In this document: positions 51,008-58,695 of the stretch, piece after piece
Numbering within the stretch: the first letter of the stretch is position 1
Layout: each line of letters begins with the position of its first letter
NCBI GenBank assembly: GCA_016794505.1
Contig: JAEUJZ010000036.1
Span: 1-64,000, forward strand
From: Myxococcales bacterium
GTDB taxonomy: Bacteria; Myxococcota_A; Polyangia; Palsa-1104; JAEUJZ01
Direction of reading: 5' to 3'
DNA: 64,000 nucleotides
Notes under the pieces: generated by a model
What the model was told of the DNA's origin: nothing
The model's database searches: none
What the model saw: the letters and a program-made list of their open reading frames with translations, nothing else
Program-made: the position numbers and the translations under genes

Positions 51008-52687
51008 ATGTCCGAACTCGACGTTTCGGCGCTGCGGCGCCGGTTTCCGCGTACGTGTGCCGAGCTTCTTTCGCGGCCTGCTGGCCCGGACGTGCTTTCG
51101 CATCTGGCTCAGCTTGAAGCGAGCCTGGGACAGCGCGCCCAGGGAGAGACGGGGCGGAGCCTGTTTGACCGCTCGTCGATCCCGCGTCGGCTGCGCTTGG
51201 ACCCACGTGAAGATCGGCCACTTTCCGCAGGCGATCGCTTCGATGTCGTGATGGCGGGCGGTGGGCTGTCGCTGATCTATGCCGCGACGCTGGCCCGAGC
51301 GGGCTTGCGGGTGGCGGTCTTTGATCGGCGCGCCATCGGCTGCGGCCACCGCGAGTGGAATATCTCGCGACCGGAGCTTGCCCCCTTGTGGGAATCGGGC
51401 CTGTTTACGCGCGACGAAGTTCAGGCGCTGGTGCGCATGCAGTACCGCATCGGTCTGTGCCGCTTTGGCCAGGGCTCGGATCACCTGGTGCGCGACGTGC
51501 TCGACTGCGTTGTCGATGCCGAAGCGCTGCTATCTGCGCTGCGCGAAAAAGCCGTGGCGGCGGGCGCGACGCTGATCGAGCAGCACACGCTGGTGGGATA
51601 CCGACGGCATGCAGCGGGAATAACGGTCGCGATCGCGCCGCGATCCGATCCGACGCGACGCCGCGATCTGTTGGCTCGCTTGTTCGTCGACGCGCTCGGT
51701 ACACAGAGCCCGCACGCCGCCTTTGATCTTCTGTGTCCGACGGTGGGCGGGGTCATGGACAACCTGACGCTCGGCCGCGGAAAAGACGAGCTAGACCCGG
51801 ACGTCGGCGAGATCTTGGTCACCACCGAGGGCGTGCAAGACAGCGAGCAGCACATCTGGGAAGGCTTCCCCGCCCCCGCTGAAACAGACGTTCACGGCCC
51901 ACCAGGCAGCGCTGCAGCGACGGGCGATCCATCGCGGCGGATGACGATCTATCTGTTTTATTACCAGCGCAGCGGGCGCCTCGTTGAGCGCATCCAGGCA
52001 GGAGAGCAGCCACTGTTTGCGCTGTATGAGCGCTTTTTTGCGACGCTGCCGCGCTACAAGCGAGGCGATCTGCGGCTGGTGCGTCCGACGTATGGCTTCA
52101 TTCCGGGCTATACACGCCTGCGGCCCATGCCGACCTCGCCGGGCGAGCGGGTGTTTCTGGTCGGCGATGCAGCGGCCCGGCACTCACCGCTTACGTTCTG
52201 CGGCTTCGGATCGATGGTCCGCTCGTTCCGACCGATCGCGCAGGGGCTGGTGCAGGCGCTGTCGGATGACGACCTGTCGCAGGCCCGTCTGTCGTCGCTG
52301 TGGAGCGAACCACCCGCGCTCAAGGTCATGGGCGGCCTGACGTTGATGATGATGCCGCCCCCGGCGCTTGCGCCCGGCTCGGATGTCGATGACCCGGACT
52401 GGATCAACCGCCTGCTCGACACGGCCTTTGGCGTGTTGGCCAGCTTTGGCCAAGAGCCGTATGCCGCATTCCTGCAAGATCGCGTCGACGCCGATACCTT
52501 TACGCGCTTTATGTTCGCAACGGCCAAGCAGCAGCCCAGCGTGTATCGCAAGGCGTTTTCTCATCTGTCGCCCACCGAGCTTGCCGCCTGGATGGGGCGC
52601 TTCCTGCAGTTCCGTCGCCAGAGCGGTCGAACAGCGCAGCCCGAACCGCCGCTTGCTGAGCTCCCCCCGCCCGCCTCGCCACCATGA
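51008..52687 (+). CDS. FAD-dependent oxidoreductase (lycopene-cyclase-like fold)
   Basis: 559 residues from the ATG at 51008; a GTG at 50999 is possible. A helical head is followed by the dinucleotide motif VVMAGGGLSLIYAATLARAG and V-A-V-F-D-R-R near residues 82-110. The second FAD signature is ERVFLVGDAAARHSPLTFCG, with G-D-A as in group A flavin monooxygenases and lycopene cyclases. The C-terminal region is helical (INRLLDTAFGVLASFG). It may oxidise, cyclise or halogenate a substrate; Lys at a halogenase position is not seen. It begins 67 bases after the cupin_8 gene and is probably co-transcribed with it. Confidence 0.75.
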   Translation: MSELDVSALRRRFPRTCAELLSRPAGPDVLSHLAQLEASLGQRAQGETGRSLFDRSSIPRRLRLDPREDRPLSAGDRFDVVMAGGGLSLIYAATLARAGLRVAVFDRRAIGCGHREWNISRPELAPLWESGLFTRDEVQALVRMQYRIGLCRFGQGSDHLVRDVLDCVVDAEALLSALREKAVAAGATLIEQHTLVGYRRHAAGITVAIAPRSDPTRRRDLLARLFVDALGTQSPHAAFDLLCPTVGGVMDNLTLGRGKDELDPDVGEILVTTEGVQDSEQHIWEGFPAPAETDVHGPPGSAAATGDPSRRMTIYLFYYQRSGRLVERIQAGEQPLFALYERFFATLPRYKRGDLRLVRPTYGFIPGYTRLRPMPTSPGERVFLVGDAAARHSPLTFCGFGSMVRSFRPIAQGLVQALSDDDLSQARLSSLWSEPPALKVMGGLTLMMMPPPALAPGSDVDDPDWINRLLDTAFGVLASFGQEPYAAFLQDRVDADTFTRFMFATAKQQPSVYRKAFSHLSPTELAAWMGRFLQFRRQSGRTAQPEPPLAELPPPASPP

Positions 52688-52811
52688 GGAACTTGTCGGA
52701 CGGTGAAGCCTTGGTCCATTATCCGCGCACATCGCCCCTTCCCCCAGAGCGGCTCGCTTGGCCGCAGCCTCGGGGGCCTGCTTGACCTCGTCTCGAATAA
52801 AGGAGCCCCTC

Positions 52812-54530
52812 ATGTCCTTCTCGCTGTTTCGCAAAACCTGTCGGTCGTTTGGGCCGCTGAGTGTGCTGGGCCTGTCGCTGGGCCTGACAACGCTGGCTGC
52901 CTGCGGCTCGCCGGCCACGGATCACGGGCGGGGCGGCGAATTCCGCCGCTTCGGCTTCGATGAAGCGACGCTGGCACACGACGGCACGCCCAGCTTTCTT
53001 TCGGGCCGCATGACGACCGGCTCGACGCTGCCCGCCGGCATGGACGCGGGAAGCGCAGCCGCCCATCTGGCCCAGAAGGTGCTTCTGTCCGATCTGCGAT
53101 CGAGCTATCGCTTGGCACCACGGACGACGTTGTCAGTGCGCACGAACCAGCTCGATGAAGCGGGCAATCGCTTGGTCCGCCTGCAGCAGCGCCACGGCGA
53201 TCTGCGCGTGCTCGGCAGTGAAGTGATTGTGCAGCTTGGTCGCGATGGCGTGATTGAAGCGATTCATGGACGCTTGACGCCAGACCTGGTCATCGACGCT
53301 CGCCCGACGCTTTCAGCCAACGAAGCGGTACAGGTCGCGCTGTCGACGCTGTCGCGCCCCGGCCTGCCAACGCAGACCCATGGCACGCCCGAGCTTGCGA
53401 TCTTTATGGAGGGCACGACGCCGCGCCTGGTCTATGCCGCGGTGGTGGAGTACGTTGGCACCAAGGGTCGGGCACTCGAAGAGATCTATGTCTCGGCGCA
53501 GGATGGCAGCGTGCAAGAGCGGCTGTCGCGCGTCTATGAAGCGCTCAACCGCGACGTGTACAGCCTCGATAAGGTCTGCGTCAAAGACGGGTCCGAGCTG
53601 CCCGGAAAGCCGGTGATCAGCGAGGGCGGCATGACCATGGATATGCCGGGTCTGCGCGCCTACAACAACAGTGGCGCCGTGTATTGGTTTTACAAACACT
53701 CGTTCGGCCGCGACAGCTATGACGACATGGGCGCCAAGCTGACGTCGTCGGTGATGGCGACGTTTGACACCGGCATGGGCGGCTGCGACGGCGGGAATGC
53801 GGCCTGGGTCGGCGCTCCATACAGCATCATGCTGTACGGCAACGGCAGCCTGTTCGGCTTCCTGCTCAAGGAAATGACGCTGGGCTTTGACGTCGCAGCG
53901 CACGAGCTAACGCACGCGGTGACCAACCTGACGTCGGATCTTGTGTACAAAAACGAATCGGGCGCGCTTAACGAAGCGATGTCAGACATCTTGGGTGCCA
54001 CGGCCGAGGCCTGGGTCGCAGCCGGTGGCAGCGCAGCGGGTCCCCCGACGACGTACAGCGCAACCGACAAGACCTGGAAGATCGGTGAAGACGTGGTCGG
54101 CCCGATCTTCCCAATCCCTGGCGGTGCGCTGCGCAGCATGTCAAACCCGACGATCGACATGATGAGCAAGGACTTCTATGCCGAGCGTTACATCGGCATG
54201 GATGACAACGGCGGCGTCCACATCAACAGCGGCATCGCCAATCTGGCGTTCTATCTGATGGTGCAGGGCGGCAGCCACCCACGCATGAAGAGCCCGACCG
54301 TGGTCGATGGCATCGGGCTCGACAAGGCGATGCGCATCTTCTACTACGCCAACGCGCGCCTGCTGACGTCGACCAGCGACTTCCAGGCTGCGCGCTATGC
54401 CACGGCTCGCGCGGCTGAGATCCTGTACGGTCGCTGCGGCCGCGAGTGGCAGGCCGTCCACGCCGCCTGGGATGCCGTCGGAGTCGCGGGCGCCTGGGCC
54501 TTGTGCGTGAGCCCGCCGAGCGGGTTCTAA
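52812..54530 (+). CDS. M4 (thermolysin-like) metalloprotease lipoprotein
   Basis: 572 residues from the ATG at 52812, with AAAGGAG in place. The N-terminus is a lipoprotein signal with lipobox LAAC. An FTP/propeptide-like region follows (about 60-230). The catalytic domain carries AAHELTHAVTN (H364-E-x-x-H368) and the downstream Glu in SGALNEAMSDILG, the thermolysin pattern, then N-G-G-V-H-I-N-S-G-I-A-N-L for substrate binding. It should be exported, lipidated and activated by removal of the propeptide, with a feeding role on extracellular protein. It converges with cdaR. Confidence 0.9.
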   Translation: MSFSLFRKTCRSFGPLSVLGLSLGLTTLAACGSPATDHGRGGEFRRFGFDEATLAHDGTPSFLSGRMTTGSTLPAGMDAGSAAAHLAQKVLLSDLRSSYRLAPRTTLSVRTNQLDEAGNRLVRLQQRHGDLRVLGSEVIVQLGRDGVIEAIHGRLTPDLVIDARPTLSANEAVQVALSTLSRPGLPTQTHGTPELAIFMEGTTPRLVYAAVVEYVGTKGRALEEIYVSAQDGSVQERLSRVYEALNRDVYSLDKVCVKDGSELPGKPVISEGGMTMDMPGLRAYNNSGAVYWFYKHSFGRDSYDDMGAKLTSSVMATFDTGMGGCDGGNAAWVGAPYSIMLYGNGSLFGFLLKEMTLGFDVAAHELTHAVTNLTSDLVYKNESGALNEAMSDILGATAEAWVAAGGSAAGPPTTYSATDKTWKIGEDVVGPIFPIPGGALRSMSNPTIDMMSKDFYAERYIGMDDNGGVHINSGIANLAFYLMVQGGSHPRMKSPTVVDGIGLDKAMRIFYYANARLLTSTSDFQAARYATARAAEILYGRCGREWQAVHAAWDAVGVAGAWALCVSPPSGF

Positions 54531-54534
54531 CAGA

Positions 54535-54559
54535 CAGGCGGACGGGGGGAGACCGCCTG
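54535..54559. terminator. Hairpin between the M4 protease gene and cdaR
   Basis: CAGGCGG (54535-54541) pairs with CCGCCTG (54553-54559) around an 11-nt loop, just after the M4 stop and 24 bases before the cdaR stop. No T-tract follows, so it may act with Rho. Confidence 0.45.
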
Positions 54560-54582
54560 CGCGGCTCAGGTTTCAAGCCGCA

Positions 54583-55548
54583 CTATGGCGCGATCTTGCG
54601 CGGCGGCTCTTTCTCGGGGGCTGCGGGGCGAACGACGGTCACTTCGACATCGCGCGGCGTGACTTCGTACGCGATGCCGGATGGCAGACCCGTCACCTGA
54701 ATGCGCTTGATATACGTCGTGCCAGTGGGCTTTCGCTCGTCGGTGGCGGTGTCAACCATCAGCACGGGCACATCCTGCAGCTTCTCTAGGCTTTGGCCGC
54801 GCAGCACGATGGTCGCGACTTCGGGGTTGAGTCGTGCATTCTGCGGCGCTCCGCTCGTGTTGATGCGCACGTTGGCAAAGCGCTTTTCGACAAGCTCGAC
54901 ATTGAGCTCGACCGAGATGCGCGGCGCGGGCTGTTCGACATAGAACGCGTACTTGGGCAGCGGGCCAAGCTCGGCCGTCACAGTCGCCGATCCCGTGAAG
55001 CCCGCAATATTGAGCGGGCGCGTCAGCACATTGCGCATGTTTTCGATGACGCCGCGCGCTCCTCGAATGACCACCGTCGATGGCGAGAGTGTCGTCTTGC
55101 GCAAGCGGTAGCCTTCTTGCAGCTCACCTTCCGTTGTCAACTGAACGGGTAAGGCCACTTTGGCCTCGTTGGCGAAGCGCAGATAGATGCTCGGCGGATC
55201 GAAGCTCTCGATGTTCAGCCCCTCGGGCACGCGCGCCATCTCGGGCGAAAAGCGCAGCTCTCCGTCCGATAGCTCGGCGAGGTCGATGCGCATGGGTTCC
55301 AGCGCGGCCCGGCTCGCCCGTGTCACACGGCCCCATGGACCGCGCACCAAGACCTTGACCTGCTCGGGAGGCGCGGGCTCGCTGATCAGAAGGCGCCCAC
55401 GTGGCTCGCCGTAGCGCACCCGCAGAAGCAGCGCGGTGCTGGCCTCAAGCTCGGTGCGAACGATGAAGACCAGGGCCACCGCGAACACCAGCGCGATGAT
55501 CTTGAGCAGCAGATCCTCGAAGAAGAATTTGTAAAGAAACTCGCGCAT
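54583..55548 (-). CDS. cdaR: YbbR-domain protein, CdaA regulator
   Basis: 321 residues with one N-terminal transmembrane helix (LLLKIIALVFAVALVFIVR) and then repeated YbbR domains outside (for example YGEPRGRLLISEPAPPEQVKV, VPVLMVDTATDERKP). YbbR/CdaR proteins bind the membrane diadenylate cyclase CdaA and adjust c-di-AMP synthesis. The start is only five bases after the cdaA stop, so the two are one operon with folP. In many Myxococcota and Firmicutes glmM follows; here an M4 protease gene converges instead, so glmM is elsewhere. Confidence 0.85.
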   Translation of the reverse strand: MREFLYKFFFEDLLLKIIALVFAVALVFIVRTELEASTALLLRVRYGEPRGRLLISEPAPPEQVKVLVRGPWGRVTRASRAALEPMRIDLAELSDGELRFSPEMARVPEGLNIESFDPPSIYLRFANEAKVALPVQLTTEGELQEGYRLRKTTLSPSTVVIRGARGVIENMRNVLTRPLNIAGFTGSATVTAELGPLPKYAFYVEQPAPRISVELNVELVEKRFANVRINTSGAPQNARLNPEVATIVLRGQSLEKLQDVPVLMVDTATDERKPTGTTYIKRIQVTGLPSGIAYEVTPRDVEVTVVRPAAPEKEPPRKIAP

Positions 55549-55553
55549 GGTCG

Positions 55554-57032
55554 TCAGGGCGTTGGCGTGCTCGGCTCACGCGGGGCATCCACAGCAGGCG
55601 AAGGCGGAAGGCCCGGCGGCGGAGCCGACCCAGGCTGCGCCACCTGCGCAGCCGAAGCCGGAGCCAGCGAGGCAACGTGCGGATCCAGCGCAGCCTGCAC
55701 GGCGGGGCCGCCTTCACCGGATGTCGTCGGAAGCACATCGAGCAGCGGTATACGAAACTTGGCCGTCGTCTGTTCGGCCATCTGCCCCGTCGGGCTCGCC
55801 GCGACACTGGGCTCGCTGCGCGATTCCCCTGGACCGCTTGGGGAAATGCGCGGCGTGACTTGGCTGGCTGCCTGCATCGAAGCGGCTTTCTCGGCGCGCT
55901 CTAGCATGGCCTTGGCCGAGGTCTGCATCGTTGAAGGATCGCTGCCACTTGCCGCGGCTTTCGATGACGATTCGAGCATCGCAGCCGGTGCCTGACTTGG
56001 GGTTGTCTGCCCAGCGCCCGTCGAGCTGGTGCCATCCGTGCGAGCCCGGCCCCCAAGCGGCTGCGTACTGAAAAGAGCCAAGAGCTCTGCCGGCACTTTC
56101 TTGCTGCCCGATTCATCCGCTGCCCCCAAGGCACCTGCGCTGACGGGCACGGCTTTCCCCGTTGCTGCACCGGCACTCGCAGGCTTGGATCCCTGCGCCT
56201 GGCCTTTGCCCTTGGCTTTTTTCTTCTGGAACAGGCCGAGCAGAGCCTTGCGCAGCGTCGCAGCATCCAGGCTGTGGGCGATATTGCCGTTGAAGCACAG
56301 CGACACCTCGCCGCGCTCTTCGCTAATGACGACGACGACCGCGTCGCTCTCTTCTGTGATGCCGATGGCGGCGCGATGGCGGGTTCCGAACTGCTTGTCC
56401 AGCTTCACATTGCCGGAAAGTGGCAGCACCGCTCCGGCCTGCTGCACACGCAGGTTGCGGATGATCACCGCGCCGTCATGCAGGTGGTTCTGAGGATCGG
56501 GCACGAACAGCGTCACCAAGAGCTCTTTGGTGACACGCGCATCCAACTCCACGCCGACTTCGCCCAGGTGCTCTGAGAGATCGGCATCGCGCTCGATGAC
56601 GATCAGGCCGCCGATGTTCTTTTTCGCCAGCTCACCCGCGGCCTGCACGACCTCTTCGATGACATAGGTCTCTTCGTACTTGTGACGGGTAAATAGGTTC
56701 TGGCCGACCTGCATCAGCGCGCGGCGCAGGTCCTGCTGAAAGATGACGACGAAAAAGATGATGAAGTAGTCGATCAGCTTTTCGAACAGCCACGAGACCG
56801 CGAACAGGTCGAGGCGCTTGGCCAAGAAAAACAGCCCGCCCAGAATGAACATCCCGGCCAGCGTCTGTGCCGCCCGCGTCCCGCGCACCAACTTCAGGAT
56901 GCGATAGACGACGTAGTAGACGATCACCACGTCCGCCGTTGTCGTTAGAAGATCGCGTGAGTTCAGGCCGCGCAGAGCACCTTGCACGTGCGACAAAAGA
57001 TCGGGAAACAAGCTGGCGGCGGCGAGGTTCAT
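55554..57032 (-). CDS. cdaA: Diadenylate cyclase CdaA with a long disordered tail
   Basis: 492 residues; typical CdaA is about 275. Two to three N-terminal membrane helices (VVIVYYVVYRILKLV, GMFILGGLFFLAK, YFIIFFVVIF) precede the DAC domain. Its catalytic DGA is at 186-188 (LHDGAVII) and RHR at 218-220 (GTRHRAAIG). It condenses two ATP into c-di-AMP at the membrane. After about residue 275 there is a basic stretch (FQKKKAKGKGQ) and a 200-residue Ala/Ser/Pro-rich tail of low complexity, absent from the usual enzyme. Its start overlaps the folP stop by four bases (ATGA). Confidence 0.9.
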   Translation of the reverse strand: MNLAAASLFPDLLSHVQGALRGLNSRDLLTTTADVVIVYYVVYRILKLVRGTRAAQTLAGMFILGGLFFLAKRLDLFAVSWLFEKLIDYFIIFFVVIFQQDLRRALMQVGQNLFTRHKYEETYVIEEVVQAAGELAKKNIGGLIVIERDADLSEHLGEVGVELDARVTKELLVTLFVPDPQNHLHDGAVIIRNLRVQQAGAVLPLSGNVKLDKQFGTRHRAAIGITEESDAVVVVISEERGEVSLCFNGNIAHSLDAATLRKALLGLFQKKKAKGKGQAQGSKPASAGAATGKAVPVSAGALGAADESGSKKVPAELLALFSTQPLGGRARTDGTSSTGAGQTTPSQAPAAMLESSSKAAASGSDPSTMQTSAKAMLERAEKAASMQAASQVTPRISPSGPGESRSEPSVAASPTGQMAEQTTAKFRIPLLDVLPTTSGEGGPAVQAALDPHVASLAPASAAQVAQPGSAPPPGLPPSPAVDAPREPSTPTP

Positions 57033-58123
57033 TCCCGCGCCTCCGTCGAGTAAGCCTGCGATTTGCGATCCGCTGGCGGCGCGGCGCTGGGCCGTCCAGC
57101 AAGCGGCTTCTGGCCGGCCTGACCAAGCGCCTGCACAAGCTGCAAGGCGGCGCGTGTCTCGGCCACGTCGTGTACGCGCACGATGGCAGCCCCCTGCTGC
57201 GCGGCATGCACAGCAGCGACCACCGACGGAACCAAACGAGAAGTGATAGGTAGCCCGGTGACCGCCCCCAGCATCGACTTGCGCGAGGCACCGACGAGAA
57301 GCGGCGCCTGCAACTGAGCGTGTAGCCAGGCCGTCCGCGAGAGCAGCTCAATGCTCTGCTCGGCGGTCTTAGCGAAGCCTAGGCCTGGGTCGAAGATCAG
57401 GCGGCGACGCAGCACCGGATCGTCCCCCGCAAGTGAAGCGGCGATCGTTACCAGCTCCTCGACCACAGTCTGACACAAGTTGTCGCCGTAGTCGGTCTGC
57501 TCGCGCATCGTCGCCGGAGTCCCACGCGAGTGCATGACGACGATGGCATCAAAACACAGCAGCAATCGCTTGAGCTCAGCGGCTGCCGCAGGTGGCCCAG
57601 CTGCGCGGCCCGCATTTGCCCAAGGCCCCGACGAAGAGGCGAGCAGATCGTGCGGAAAAGGCAGGTTGAGCAGCGCCACGCCATGCTCGGCGGCGCGCTC
57701 AGCCGTCGCAGCATGCCGCGTGTCAATCGACAGAGCGACCGGCAACGCCACGCGATCGAGCAGCGCGAACAAGGGGGCCAAGCGACGCCACTCTTCGTCG
57801 GGTGACAACGATACGGCCCCCGGCCGCGTCGACTCGGCTCCGATGTCGATGAGGTCAGCGCCCTGCGCGATCAGCGCATCGATATGGGCACGGGCACGCT
57901 CGGCGTCAAGATACTTCCCACCATCGGAAAATGAGTCGGGCGTGACGTTGAGTACAGCCATCACCGCGCAGCCGGAACCACTGCGTAGGATGCTGCCGTC
58001 ATGACGTCGCACCGCCCACCGCGGCGAAGCAGGCGACGCAGACCCCAGAGATTCTGAGGGAATGAGCGCGCCGGTTTCGCCTGCGGACGACATGGACACA
58101 AGATAGCGAGTTTCCCCGCGCAT
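57029..58123 (-). CDS. folP: Dihydropteroate synthase
   Basis: 364 residues from the ATG at 58121-58123, chosen for AGGAAG nine bases upstream; the frame is open further but without a ribosome site. After a short extension of about 45 residues, the TIM barrel begins with VMAVLNVTPDSFSDGG. The pterin site D-I-G-A-E-S-T-R-P-G-A and the C-terminal VGASRKSMLG are intact. An insertion of about 30 residues lies near F-P-H-D-L-L-A. It joins 6-hydroxymethyl-dihydropterin pyrophosphate to p-aminobenzoate in folate synthesis and is the sulfonamide target. The folP-cdaA-cdaR order is common in this group of bacteria. Confidence 0.93.
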   Translation of the reverse strand: MRGETRYLVSMSSAGETGALIPSESLGSASPASPRWAVRRHDGSILRSGSGCAVMAVLNVTPDSFSDGGKYLDAERARAHIDALIAQGADLIDIGAESTRPGAVSLSPDEEWRRLAPLFALLDRVALPVALSIDTRHAATAERAAEHGVALLNLPFPHDLLASSSGPWANAGRAAGPPAAAAELKRLLLCFDAIVVMHSRGTPATMREQTDYGDNLCQTVVEELVTIAASLAGDDPVLRRRLIFDPGLGFAKTAEQSIELLSRTAWLHAQLQAPLLVGASRKSMLGAVTGLPITSRLVPSVVAAVHAAQQGAAIVRVHDVAETRAALQLVQALGQAGQKPLAGRPSAAPPADRKSQAYSTEARE

Positions 58124-58200
58124 TTCAGGCTTCCTGATCACAAATTGCCGCCGCCTGCCGTCTGCGCTTTGCGGTAAAGTAGGCGCGGGAGGAACTGACC

Positions 58201-58635
58201 GTGCATGCTCTGCTCTGGCCTCGATCTGCTTCGCCGTGGACAACCTCACTTTCGCTGGCAGCACTGCTTTCACTGACCTGCGTTGTGTCGTGCGCCGACA
58301 AGCGCGTCGTCGATGACACGCTGCCCACCGGCCCCTGCCAAGCCACCGGCCGCGTCGATGACATCGTCAAGAAAGAGTCGATCGCCGAGTTCGCTCGCCT
58401 GGGCCGCCACTGCGAGCTGTACAACCTGAACGTCACCGCCGAGAACGAGCAAGAGACCGTGTGGCGCGTCTGCTGCGGCGAAGCGGCGCTGACCTATGCC
58501 TACTACCCGGCCAAGTGCGTCGCTCGTCGCACATCCAACGGCCTGATCCAGTGCCAAAGCGGCGAGGTCCTGCCCACCTCGAACAAGGCCGAGGACGCCC
58601 CGATCAAGCCCGCACCGCCGCCCGCCACGCCGTAG
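58201..58635 (+). CDS. Small lipoprotein
   Basis: 144 residues with a GTG start behind GGGAGG. The signal has lipobox VVSC (Cys31 region) and the mature part holds six more cysteines (GPCQAT, RHCELYN, VCCGEA, AKCVAR, QCQSG), likely paired. A Pro-rich tail ends the protein. I recognise no family. It is divergent from folP over 77 bases and convergent with the amidase gene. Confidence 0.65.
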   Translation: MHALLWPRSASPWTTSLSLAALLSLTCVVSCADKRVVDDTLPTGPCQATGRVDDIVKKESIAEFARLGRHCELYNLNVTAENEQETVWRVCCGEAALTYAYYPAKCVARRTSNGLIQCQSGEVLPTSNKAEDAPIKPAPPPATP

Positions 58636-58695
58636 CCGGACGCAAGATCGACGCGTCCTGCGACTGCGCTCTGGCCAGCCGCCCGCGACCGTTTT

